NCBI GenBank assembly: GCA_016215465.1
Contig: JACRJT010000024.1
Location: 1-45,313, forward strand
DNA from: Nitrososphaerota archaeon
GTDB lineage: Archaea > Thermoproteota > Nitrososphaeria > Nitrososphaerales > Nitrosopumilaceae
Reading direction: 5' to 3'
Length of the DNA stretch: 45,313 nt
Part shown: piece after piece, positions 16,600-24,910 of the stretch
Layout: every line of letters begins with the position of its first letter
Position numbering within the stretch: position 1 is the first letter of the stretch
Notes under the pieces: generated by a model
What the model was told of the DNA's origin: nothing
The model's database searches: none
The model's input: only the letters and a program-made list of their open reading frames with translations
Translations under genes and position numbers: made by a program

Positions 16600-17352
16600 A
16601 TGTTTGAAAATCTATGGCTACTCCCGCTTGGTTTTGTGGCTGGGGTTTTGGGCTCTATAATTGGCCTTGGAGGAGGAATAGTAGTAGTGCCCGTATTGAC
16701 AATTCTTGGATTTTCTCATACTGTTGCTTCGAGCAGTAGTCTTTTTGCTGCGTTTAGTAATTCGGTGGCATCTTCCGTATCGTATGCCAAGCAAAAAAGA
16801 ATCGAGTACAAACTGGGCCTCAAACTTGGGCTAATGTCGATTCCCGGAACAATCTTGGGGGCATTCATATCTTCTGAGGCGTCACCTTCAATGTTCAAAA
16901 TACTATTTGGAATAGTGCTGATTGCATCATGCCTGTATCTTTTTTTGAAAAGAAACATGGAATCCAAATCTGCAAACGTGACAGCGAAAATACTGGCAAT
17001 TTCCTCTGGAATAAGCTTCTTTGCTGGAGTGCTGTCTAGCTTTTTTGGAATTGGTGGGGGAATTATTTTTGTCCCCCTCATGATACTTGGAATTGGGATT
17101 TCGGTAAAACACGCAACTGCCACATCTCAACTAATCCTGATGTTTTCCTCGGCATCTGGGATGATTGCGCACTCTTTGCTTGGTCATGCCGATTTTTCAT
17201 ATGCCCTACTGCTTGGAATTGGAGCGTTTGCTGGAGGGCTAGTTGGTGCAAGGATATCTGTAGATCTCAAGGAAAATAGCATCCGAATTATGATCTGCGT
17301 GGTAATACTCGCTGCAGCAATCAAACTATTCATTGACGCAATTGAGTCATAA
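16600..17352 (+). CDS. TSUP (TauE/SafE) family permease
   Basis: A 250-residue polytopic membrane protein with about 7-8 hydrophobic segments and the internal duplication typical of TSUP: GSIIGLGGGIVVVPVL near the N-terminus and SSFFGIGGGIIFVPLM in the middle. Family members export sulfite or organosulfonates or move other small anions. The substrate is unknown. It starts 43 nt after the soluble kinase gene on the same strand. Confidence 0.9.
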   Translation: MFENLWLLPLGFVAGVLGSIIGLGGGIVVVPVLTILGFSHTVASSSSLFAAFSNSVASSVSYAKQKRIEYKLGLKLGLMSIPGTILGAFISSEASPSMFKILFGIVLIASCLYLFLKRNMESKSANVTAKILAISSGISFFAGVLSSFFGIGGGIIFVPLMILGIGISVKHATATSQLILMFSSASGMIAHSLLGHADFSYALLLGIGAFAGGLVGARISVDLKENSIRIMICVVILAAAIKLFIDAIES

Positions 17353-17370
17353 CTGTTAGAACCAATTAAA

Positions 17371-17376
17371 AATATA
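17371..17376 (+). promoter_or_regulatory. TATA-like element of the 50-residue ORF
   Basis: AATATA is centred about 27 nt before ATG 17400, the spacing of a leaderless archaeal transcript. Confidence 0.45.
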
Positions 17377-17399
17377 ACACGGTCTGATTCATACCGAGC

Positions 17400-17552
17400 A
17401 TGGTAAAATTTGATGGAATCCGAATGCAGGAACTAGTTTCAGTACAAGATCCAGATAAGGACGGCGGAATCACACTAATATTTCAGGATAATCGATCCCT
17501 GCAAATCCGAGTCAAGGATGGAAAGCTAGAAACCATATCTGTTCCAGAATAA
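17400..17552 (+). CDS. 50-residue small protein, unknown
   Basis: A short ORF in the gap after the TSUP gene. The product has alternating strand-like segments (ELVSVQ, GITLIFQD, SLQIRVKDGKLETISV) separated by an Asp/Lys/Gly turn, suggesting a small beta-sheet protein. The TATA-like element fits exactly. It ends 36 nt before the convergent hot-dog gene. No family is recognised. Confidence 0.65.
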   Translation: MVKFDGIRMQELVSVQDPDKDGGITLIFQDNRSLQIRVKDGKLETISVPE

Positions 17553-17588
17553 CTTCATTTTGGCATCATCTGCACATATTTGGTAATT

Positions 17589-18035
17589 TTATTTTGGTGG
17601 CTCTTTTTTAATTCTGTACAAATTTTTCTTTGATATTACAACAACATCTCCGTTTTCCTTCTTTCCCTCAAAATCAATTGTTATCATGCCAAAGTCTTCA
17701 TCCATGTCTTTTTTATCTGAGATTGTGAATTTTATCTTTAGGATCTCCTCTGTGTGCAAAGGCTTGAGGAATCGTGTGTTTCTATTTTCCCAGCTTGCAT
17801 CCCCATCCATTCCGTACAGCAATATCATGTTGCCATAAATCTGACTCAGTCTGGTAAATTCTCCCTCCATTCTTGCAATGATTGCACGACCCGACACTAT
17901 GGTGCTGTATTCGTCGTCATCGAAGATCGTGTTTTTGATTCTTGAAAACGCAAGATATGTCTCCAATTCTTTTTTTGAAAATGTGCAGGTGGAAAAGAAT
18001 TCTTCCCCCACCTTGAGGTCTGCAAATTTCTTCAT
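17589..18035 (-). CDS. MaoC-like hot-dog-fold protein
   Basis: A 148-residue protein with the layout of MaoC/FAS1A-type hydratase hot-dog domains: FADLKVGEEFFSTCTFSKKELETYLAFSRIKN at the N-terminus, then a helix with SGRAIIARMEGEFTRL, and strands around NTRFLKPLHTEEILKIKF. The usual catalytic Asp-x4-His pair is not clear, because the segment reads DDDEYSTIVSG. It may therefore bind acyl thioesters without the standard hydratase chemistry. It begins at the last base of the upstream SDR stop (TAATG overlap), so the two are co-translated. Confidence 0.65.
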   Translation of the reverse strand: MKKFADLKVGEEFFSTCTFSKKELETYLAFSRIKNTIFDDDEYSTIVSGRAIIARMEGEFTRLSQIYGNMILLYGMDGDASWENRNTRFLKPLHTEEILKIKFTISDKKDMDEDFGMITIDFEGKKENGDVVVISKKNLYRIKKEPPK

Positions 18036-19813
18036 TATTCTCTTGTCTCATCGACACAGAACGTTACTTCGGATGAATTTCTTGCAGCATCTGTGACAAA
18101 GTAGTTTAGTGCCTGTGCGATTTTTTCATTGCTTGACTCTTTTCCCTCAATACTTCCTGGTAGAACCAAAAATGACCTGATTTTTGATTTTAACACATCA
18201 CTAAACTCCTGATTTATCGTAGTAGTAAAGGGTCTGAGTGCGCCTCTGAATACTTCGACTCGGGCTCTGTCCGCGCCTGATACCTTTGGACCCGTTGGCA
18301 AATCAGGACCTATTATAACTGCGGTTCCAAATCCATTCTTGTATAGCCTTGGATCTTTACTGCCTCCTGGGATGAACAATTCCAGTGTGGATTGCAACAC
18401 TGTTGCGGGGGTGTTTATGAACTTGTCAACCAAATCGTCCCAATCTTTTCTTGATGATTCCGTTATCTTGAGATTTTGCGGAACACTGCCTGTGATGTGA
18501 ATAATGGTGGATACTTTGCCCATGTTTTTTGCAGCGTTTAGCCACCTCTGCATCTCTTCAGGTTTTTTTAAATTCACAACATGTGAGTGGAATTTTGAAC
18601 TGATCTGATCTTGGTATTCTTTTGGGGTGTTTTCTGAAATAAAACAGACTGCCTTGCCACCGTTTTTCTCCACATGCTGGCCCAAAAACAGTACCCTATC
18701 TGCATCTGACTTGTCAGTAGCATCTATGGTAAAGACAAACACTTGTGAAGTAAAGTCTGGCTGATGAACCATTGGGGTATCCGATGCAATATGTGGCTTT
18801 ACTGGATAGAATACTCTGTCACCTGGAATCACCTTACCGTTTAGCGTTTTTGCGATGTCGTCATCTGCCAAAGTGAGAACTGTCTGAGCTACCTGAGTCT
18901 GTGACAGGAACTGTCTATCTGCAATCATAAACGATGTGTTCTTTTGCACTTTTTCTGCAATTTCCTGTATCTTTGATAGTTGTTTTGTTAGGGTTTGGGA
19001 AATTTTTTCAACATCTCCGTTTTTTGCTTTTGCAACTGTCTGAGCTGCTTTTTTGATTCCGTCTTTTACTGTCTGCTCATTTTCGCCAAGTAGTCCGACA
19101 ATCTCCTTGTTGGCAGAATCCACTTCTGACGGGCTAAGATCCTCAAAACCGCTAACCCGTAAAAATTCGGCAGCAGCTTTTGGATAAACTGTTTTGTAGA
19201 TTCTGTCTGAGTGGACAGGTCCTGGGTTTGTTGCAATTGAGACTATTCCTTTCTCGGTTAGCTCCCACGACATTGCCTCCACAAGTCTGTTTTTTGCGCC
19301 CTGTGCTGCAGTGTATGGGCTTCGAAATCTGTATGGTCTTTGCTCAAACGGCCTTTCTTCTGTGAAAAATGTTGAAATCGTGATTATTTTCCCGCCCGGC
19401 TTCATTACCTTGAGTGCCTGAGATGATGTCCAGAATGTACCTGTCAGATGAATCGCAACTGCACTTTTGAATTCTTCTAGTGGCGCATTTGAAAAACAGG
19501 TTACTGGGCCTGAAACACCTGCATTGTTTATTACGATGTCTACTGTCACGTTTGTTTTTTTCAACTCTTCATACATTTGTGAAACGCCTGTCTCATCGCT
19601 CACGTCGACTCCTGGGAACAGCCAGACCTTTGCGTTACTACCTACTTTGGAAATTATCTCGTCAAGTATCTTTTTTGTCTCTTCAAGTGGCTCTTTACGT
19701 CTTCCTAGAATGATTATGCTTGCCCCGCTTTCTGCAAACAGTTTTGCGACCGTCTGGCCTATTCCGGTCCCACTGCCGGTAACTAGAACGACTTTATTTT
19801 GAAACTTTAACAT
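18035..19813 (-). CDS. Double-Rossmann short-chain dehydrogenase, malonyl-CoA-reductase-like
   Basis: A 592-residue protein. Residues 1-260 are an SDR domain with TGSGTGIG, NNAGVSG, Ser147 and Tyr167, but the YxxxK lysine position is Gln171 (YTAAQ). The NPGPVHSDRI segment follows. A helical insert (about 240-310) and a second, catalytically degenerate Rossmann-like half (about 350-592) come next. The order and several segments resemble the C-terminal half of the bifunctional malonyl-CoA reductase of Chloroflexus, as I recall that sequence. The host likely uses the 3-hydroxypropionate/4-hydroxybutyrate cycle, where malonyl-CoA must be reduced, so a role there is possible but unproven. It is coupled to the hot-dog gene. 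Confidence 0.8.
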   Translation of the reverse strand: MLKFQNKVVLVTGSGTGIGQTVAKLFAESGASIIILGRRKEPLEETKKILDEIISKVGSNAKVWLFPGVDVSDETGVSQMYEELKKTNVTVDIVINNAGVSGPVTCFSNAPLEEFKSAVAIHLTGTFWTSSQALKVMKPGGKIITISTFFTEERPFEQRPYRFRSPYTAAQGAKNRLVEAMSWELTEKGIVSIATNPGPVHSDRIYKTVYPKAAAEFLRVSGFEDLSPSEVDSANKEIVGLLGENEQTVKDGIKKAAQTVAKAKNGDVEKISQTLTKQLSKIQEIAEKVQKNTSFMIADRQFLSQTQVAQTVLTLADDDIAKTLNGKVIPGDRVFYPVKPHIASDTPMVHQPDFTSQVFVFTIDATDKSDADRVLFLGQHVEKNGGKAVCFISENTPKEYQDQISSKFHSHVVNLKKPEEMQRWLNAAKNMGKVSTIIHITGSVPQNLKITESSRKDWDDLVDKFINTPATVLQSTLELFIPGGSKDPRLYKNGFGTAVIIGPDLPTGPKVSGADRARVEVFRGALRPFTTTINQEFSDVLKSKIRSFLVLPGSIEGKESSNEKIAQALNYFVTDAARNSSEVTFCVDETRE

Positions 19814-20272
19814 GGATTTGCCAGTCTTTTTGTATTATTTATTTGGATCAATCTTCCTAGAGTATATTCCCTAAGGTGTGCCCTCACTTAAGCCGAACCA
19901 TTGATCGATTTTCATTTCATAACTGTCGTTTTGAAGCAAACTCAAGCTTTTTTTGCCCGTCTTTCTAATGAATATCATTCATAGAATTGGCTAACTGCAT
20001 GTGATGAGATCATGTCTCATCATGGCAGAAATTAGCATTTTACAATCTCTTTACTCAAGGCCCGTATTTTCTGCGATTTTAATTTCGAAACTTACCTTGA
20101 TTAATTTTCGACTTTGGCGTTTTACAACAACTCACATCAATGTGTGAAAGGCCGTGAATTTTTACGAATAAAAACAGGCTCAGCACTGCTTAACGATTTG
20201 GATTAAAATTCAATTCGAATTGTGAACTAAATGGATTCTGACCCGCCAACAATGTCGTGTCATTTTGCATGG
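19814..20272. other. 459-bp gene-free region with several dyads
   Basis: I see no credible ORF or tRNA. The left end holds an AT-rich element near 19835-19845, correctly placed as TATA for the SDR gene. Dyads are ATGAAT/ATTCAT at 19968-19982, a longer hairpin at 19995-20028, and the perfect 12-bp palindrome CAATTCGAATTG at 20211-20222. The right part follows the end of the Ehr-like operon and may hold its 3' UTR. A regulatory region or a small RNA is possible. Confidence 0.5.
19995..20028. repeat. Long inverted repeat / hairpin
   Basis: An 8-bp perfect stem (TGATGAGA with TCTCATCA, 5-nt loop) at 20002-20022 is extended by CTGC/GCAG at its base with a small internal mismatch. It is a strong candidate for an RNA hairpin or an operator; strand unknown. 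It lies about 190 bp upstream of the SDR gene and about 245 bp downstream of the Ehr-like operon. Confidence 0.5.
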
Positions 20273-21079
20273 TCAAATCTTTTTATTTAATGCCAAAAAT
20301 AAGCCGTAAATCAGTGCTTGCGGCCTTGGAGGGCATCCTGGAATGAATACATCAACTGGGACTATCTTGTCTATGCCTCCAGTTGTAGCGTACGTGTCTC
20401 CGAAAATACCTCCACTGCACGCACATGCGCCAACTGCAACGACAATTTTCGGATCTGGCATAGCATCATATGTTCTTTTTAAGGCAATTTCCATGTTTCT
20501 TGATGCGGGTCCAGTTACGAGTAAAACATCGGCATGACGTGGAGATGCAACAAAACTAATTCCAAACCTCTCGATGTCATAAATGGGGTTGTTCAGTGCG
20601 GTGATTTCTATTTCGCAGCCATTGCAAGAACCAGCGTCGATTTGACGGATGGCAAGTGAGCGACCAAATAATTTTTGAATCTTGTTCTTAAGATCATGGC
20701 CTATTTCCTCATATGGTTTATCTGAAATTGTTTTTTCTCCGGTTGAAATTTCTATCAGACTGTCTCTGTTTTTCACAGATCTAGCAAACTTGTTTTCAAT
20801 ATTGATAAATTCCGGAAACTTATCACTGCATTTTCCACATGTAATGCATTTTCCATGATCTACTGAAAATTGTCTCATTTGTGATTTTTCAAATGCTTTC
20901 GTGGGGCAAATATCTTCCAACATCTCTTTTGCATGTTGGGATGGTTCTGCCCTGAAAACAATTCTTCCTCGATAATACTGTGGAATTAAAATTTCAGATA
21001 AGGGATCTTTTTGAGTATAGATGCTATTGTCAAGAATGTCTCCTTTATGATTATTTTTGATTGGGTTATGGATTTTCAT
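20273..21079 (-). CDS. Ehr/Hyf-like small subunit with N-terminal ferredoxin (HyfI/NuoB-like)
   Basis: A 268-residue electron-transfer subunit. The C-terminal part (about 140-268) is a NuoB/HycG-type domain with all [4Fe-4S] ligands: C152 and C155 (GSCNGCEIEITAL), C219 or C221 (GACACSGG) and C249 (PGCPPRP). The N-terminal part is a shortened ferredoxin: C78, C81 and C84 in CITCGKC, with C58 (CPTKA) as likely fourth ligand. That gives one cluster instead of the two in HyfH/NuoI. The position of the second motif's cysteine is Phe. It would pass electrons between a soluble donor and the large subunit. Last gene of the operon; it starts on the last base of the large-subunit stop (TAATG). Confidence 0.88.
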   Translation of the reverse strand: MKIHNPIKNNHKGDILDNSIYTQKDPLSEILIPQYYRGRIVFRAEPSQHAKEMLEDICPTKAFEKSQMRQFSVDHGKCITCGKCSDKFPEFINIENKFARSVKNRDSLIEISTGEKTISDKPYEEIGHDLKNKIQKLFGRSLAIRQIDAGSCNGCEIEITALNNPIYDIERFGISFVASPRHADVLLVTGPASRNMEIALKRTYDAMPDPKIVVAVGACACSGGIFGDTYATTGGIDKIVPVDVFIPGCPPRPQALIYGLFLALNKKI

Positions 21080-22719
21080 TAAAGATCATTTCCCGAATAA
21101 GAGAGATCCAAACTTTTGTTTACTAGTGGAAAATCTGCAACAATGTCGTTTAGAACTGCCTGTTCTATGGTGGGCCAATTACAAAATGAGGCTGTACGTA
21201 CTTTGTATCTGTAAATTGAATTGTTTTCTCCCATCATTACCCAATGAAGTGTTTGCCCACGATGGGATTCACAGTATCCGAGTGCATGTCTATATGGTCT
21301 GAGATTTTCAATTACTTTGTGGTTTGATAAAGAATCGGCCCTGAGATCGTCCAAGGTTTCATGTATGAGTAATACAGAGTCTGAAATCTCTTCAACACGC
21401 AGATCGAACCTAGCCAAGGCGTCTCCATCTCTTTTTTGCAACTCAACTTCGTGTTGAATTTGCTTGTAGGGTGTCTTGAATTTATTTACATTCAAAAATG
21501 GATAGAAAGAATACGGATGATCTTTTCTGGTATCGATGTCAATTCCTACACAGCGTGCAGTAATCCCGACAGTCGCTAAATCCGAGGCATCTTTTCTTTG
21601 AATTGTTCCCGTGTTCTTTAATCTGTCAACGAATGATGATTTCTGTCTGAGCATTTCCAAGACTTGTTGAAAATCATAACTGACTTCACCTATTGTGTTT
21701 AGGATGGTATTTTTTTGTTCATCTGAGATGTCTGATCTGACACCGCCAATGATGTTTACGCCAAACAATATTCTGCTTCCGGCGATTTTTTCATTTAACT
21801 GCATCATCTTTTCCTTTAAAATGTTCAACCTTGACGCCCCAAAAGCAAATCCAGCATCAGTTGAAATCCCTGCCAATGTTCCAAGATGATTATACGTTCT
21901 TTCAAGCTCGGCACAGACCACTCTGATCTGTTCTGCTCTTTTTGGGATTTTTAGTTCTGAAATTTTTTCTACAGCTTGGCAGAAAGCCATTGAATTTGCC
22001 ACCGATTCGTCTCCTGCTATTCGCTCTGACAACAATACTGCATCTTCAATTTTCATTTTTTCTGCGAGTTTTTCTATTCCTTTATGAGTATAGAATAGTT
22101 TAGTCTCCAAATTTATAATAATTTCCCCCATTGTACTGAATCTAAAGTGCCCTGGCTCAATTATCCCAGCATGCACTGGCCCAACCGGTATCTGAGTCAC
22201 CTCATTTCCTTCCACTGTGAGAAACTGGTAATCATTTTCTGTATTTAGTGGAACTTTGTTGTTCAAGTCAAAATCTTTTCGTAATGGATGAATCTGATTA
22301 TCCCAGTGCTCATGCAGAACAAGCGGTCTTACATCTGGATTCCCCTTTGGCAGTAATCCAAACATGTCTCTGATCTCTCTTTCATAAAGATATGCGGAAG
22401 AAATTTGTGATGCAATGCTTGGGAAAGATCCATTTTCTTGTATGTCTGCAGTTACAATCAAGAAAATGTCTTCATTTTTTCTTTCAAATATGTAGCGTAA
22501 AACAAATTTTTTGCCAATGCGTCGCTCGTCACTGCACACCATCATTACAAGTCTGGCATCAAGATTGCTGTGAATGAAGGTGCAGATGTCCGAAATGGAA
22601 TTATTGTCATTTAGCAGTATGTGAATTTCATTTGAATTGCATGGTAGAATTTCCGATATTTTGGATTGAAACTGGTCGAGTATTTTCACGGTGAGATTAT
22701 TTTGGTTTTCAGAATTCAT
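21079..22719 (-). CDS. Ehr/Hyf-like large subunit lacking NiFe ligands (HyfG/HycE-like)
   Basis: A 546-residue NuoC-NuoD fusion. The NuoC-like part (to about residue 165) has EREIRDMFG. The NuoD/hydrogenase-like part begins at GHFRFSTMGE. In NiFe enzymes of this family the L1 region reads like R-x-C-G-x-C-G; here it reads RIAGDES (about 233-239). The C-terminal L2 motif D-P-C-x-x-C reads DLSYSG (about 538-543). All four nickel-iron ligands are therefore gone, while the surrounding fold is kept (HKGIEKLAEK before L1, FCNWPT and SLD before L2). The C-terminus stops soon after L2. I start at ATG 22719; GTG 22728 overlaps the previous stop. Substrate unknown. Confidence 0.9.
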   Translation of the reverse strand: MNSENQNNLTVKILDQFQSKISEILPCNSNEIHILLNDNNSISDICTFIHSNLDARLVMMVCSDERRIGKKFVLRYIFERKNEDIFLIVTADIQENGSFPSIASQISSAYLYEREIRDMFGLLPKGNPDVRPLVLHEHWDNQIHPLRKDFDLNNKVPLNTENDYQFLTVEGNEVTQIPVGPVHAGIIEPGHFRFSTMGEIIINLETKLFYTHKGIEKLAEKMKIEDAVLLSERIAGDESVANSMAFCQAVEKISELKIPKRAEQIRVVCAELERTYNHLGTLAGISTDAGFAFGASRLNILKEKMMQLNEKIAGSRILFGVNIIGGVRSDISDEQKNTILNTIGEVSYDFQQVLEMLRQKSSFVDRLKNTGTIQRKDASDLATVGITARCVGIDIDTRKDHPYSFYPFLNVNKFKTPYKQIQHEVELQKRDGDALARFDLRVEEISDSVLLIHETLDDLRADSLSNHKVIENLRPYRHALGYCESHRGQTLHWVMMGENNSIYRYKVRTASFCNWPTIEQAVLNDIVADFPLVNKSLDLSYSGNDL

Positions 22720-22727
22720 AAAAATCA

Positions 22728-24239
22728 CTAAACGTTGATGATCTTGTCTCCAAACATTTGTACGATGTTGCCTGTTAGCTGCCTAAGCGGCTCTGGAACA
22801 TAAAAGCCCAGGATTATAGTCAATGCCGCAAGTATTGCCATTGGGACTATTGAGAGGATCCCGAGATCTCCTCGGCTGATTTGTTTCTTTGGACTCCCAA
22901 AGATCATACCAAGTGAGTGCTTCATAAAACTTGCAAAGATTACAAGAAGAAACGAGATTACGAGAAATATCGCCAAGTACTGACTGCTTGAAAAACCAGA
23001 ACTCAAAATGAAAAATTCACTCATAAAGATGTTAAATGGCGGCAATCCCACTATTGACAATGTTCCAATCAAGACAAACATGCTGGTAAGGGGCATTGTC
23101 TTTATGACTCCTTTGATCTCCGAGATTGTTTTGGTTTCATATTTTTGGCTTATCGTTCCGCTTGCAAAAAACATCAGCGGCTTTGTAATTGCGTGATTGA
23201 CAATGTGTAAAATTGCTCCGTAGATTCCAAACAAGCCTCCAAAGCCTATTGACAACGATACCAAACCCATGTGCTCGATGCTTGAAAACGCAAGCATTCG
23301 CTTTAGATCTTTTTGGAAATAAATCGAAGCCGCCGCAATGCCTACTGAGATAATCCCAATTATCATTAGCAGGGTATTCAAAAACCCATCCCCCAAAACC
23401 AAGTGTCCTATCAGGTAGAATCGAATAATCCCATAAATGGCGCAATTCAATAAAACTCCCGAGAGCAACGCACTGATTGGGGTGGGGGCCTCACTATGCG
23501 CATCCGGAAGCCAAGTATGCATCGGCGCTAGGCCTGCCTTCGTCCCTAGTCCTATCAATATGAAAATAAAACCAATTTTAACAATGTCTGGATCAAATAA
23601 TTTCGCGTTTTTCATCATTACAGTCCAATTCATCTTGTCGTCATTGGAACCTGTAGGATCAGAAACGACATTTGCATAATAATACAGAACTATTCCAAAA
23701 AGTGCAAGCGACAGGCCGACTGTGGCCACTATCAGATACTTCCATGAAGCCTCGATGGCAGTTTCCTTGACATATAGCATAATCAACAACACTGAGACCA
23801 AAGTGGTTGCTTCAACTGCTACCCACAACAATCCCATGTTATTTGCAAGTGGTACGAGTATCATCGTGAGCGCAAACATGTTGAAGGCCTGATAGTATCG
23901 AAGAAGATGCCTGTCGTCCAAAATTCCATTATGATATTGTCTTCCCATGTAGTTGATTGAGTACAGGGCTGCCATGAACACGACACCTGAGATCAGGACA
24001 AGCAAGAGGACTCCAAGAGAGTCCACGTAAAATATTCCGTCGAATGCTTCTATGTGTTTGTTATCTAATACATTTCCAACTAGTGAAAATGATTGTATTA
24101 GAATCAGACCTGTGGCGACCACTGTTATTACCTCGATTCTTCTTTTTGATTTTAGTAAAGTCACCAGAACGCCGCCAACCATGGGACATAGTAGAATCAT
24201 CATGATGTTCAGGTTGTAGCCTGCTAGAAAATCAGTCAT
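22728..24239 (-). CDS. Ehr/Hyf-like antiporter subunit (HyfF/NuoN-like)
   Basis: A 503-residue polytopic membrane protein of the NuoL/M/N and MrpA/D family, about 14 hydrophobic segments. Key ion-channel residues are kept: E143 in WVAVEATTLVSV and K234 in GTKAGLAPMHTWLPDAHSEAP. It should translocate H+ or Na+. The start lies 2 nt after the stop of the HyfE-like gene, and its stop precedes the large subunit by 8 nt. It is the second of two antiporter subunits in this operon. Confidence 0.92.
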   Translation of the reverse strand: MTDFLAGYNLNIMMILLCPMVGGVLVTLLKSKRRIEVITVVATGLILIQSFSLVGNVLDNKHIEAFDGIFYVDSLGVLLLVLISGVVFMAALYSINYMGRQYHNGILDDRHLLRYYQAFNMFALTMILVPLANNMGLLWVAVEATTLVSVLLIMLYVKETAIEASWKYLIVATVGLSLALFGIVLYYYANVVSDPTGSNDDKMNWTVMMKNAKLFDPDIVKIGFIFILIGLGTKAGLAPMHTWLPDAHSEAPTPISALLSGVLLNCAIYGIIRFYLIGHLVLGDGFLNTLLMIIGIISVGIAAASIYFQKDLKRMLAFSSIEHMGLVSLSIGFGGLFGIYGAILHIVNHAITKPLMFFASGTISQKYETKTISEIKGVIKTMPLTSMFVLIGTLSIVGLPPFNIFMSEFFILSSGFSSSQYLAIFLVISFLLVIFASFMKHSLGMIFGSPKKQISRGDLGILSIVPMAILAALTIILGFYVPEPLRQLTGNIVQMFGDKIINV

Positions 24240-24241
24240 TT

Positions 24242-24904
24242 TTACTCATCACGTAGTTTCTCCAAGTTAGCGACGCTCATGCTATCAAATGTGTAGTTTA
24301 TCCTTTGCATCAAAATTGCAGAAATTATAACGCCGATGATGACATCGATGAAAATACCAACCTCGATGATTAGTGATATTCCATGTGTTAACGAAGTTGC
24401 AAACAAAAACAACCCGTTTTCCAAAATCAGCAGCCCAACCACTTGGTTGAGCGTTTTTTTCCTTACAATCATCACAAATATACCGATTAAAAACATCGAT
24501 ATTGATACAGGAAGAAACGCATTAACCACTTTGTCGAATTTGAATGGAAATTGTTCTGTTATAAAATATGAAAACACAACTAATAGTGCAGAAAGTATGA
24601 CTGAAGATCTTATGCTGATGTATGGATCCGTCTCGATCTTATTTTTTATTGCAAGCCCGCCTGTAACGCGAAGAAAGACCTTTGGAATTACTATTGCCTT
24701 GATTACAAATGTGAGGATAGCAGCTATGTAGATCTCCCATATTCCTGTAACAAAAGCAATTATTGCCGTAACTCCTGCCAGTGCAATCGACTGGTATCTG
24801 TATGCATTTAGCCAATCCATGAATCCGCGCCTCGCAACAACCGCAAAGGTAGTGATCAGCAAAATCGCAGAACAAATTGCAAGTAAGTCAAATTGTGGCA
24901 TCAT
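24242..24904 (-). CDS. Ehr/Hyf-like membrane subunit (HyfE-like)
   Basis: A 220-residue membrane protein with about seven hydrophobic segments. The C-terminal half resembles NuoK/MrpC-type subunits (VVGLLILENGLFLFATSLTHG, where the buried Glu of LENG is the typical ion-path residue). HyfE subunits link antiporter modules to the rest of the complex. Its start is 6 nt after the HyfC-like stop and it is followed by HyfF within 2 nt, so all are read as one message. Confidence 0.88.
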   Translation of the reverse strand: MMPQFDLLAICSAILLITTFAVVARRGFMDWLNAYRYQSIALAGVTAIIAFVTGIWEIYIAAILTFVIKAIVIPKVFLRVTGGLAIKNKIETDPYISIRSSVILSALLVVFSYFITEQFPFKFDKVVNAFLPVSISMFLIGIFVMIVRKKTLNQVVGLLILENGLFLFATSLTHGISLIIEVGIFIDVIIGVIISAILMQRINYTFDSMSVANLEKLRDE

Positions 24905-24910
24905 GTCATT

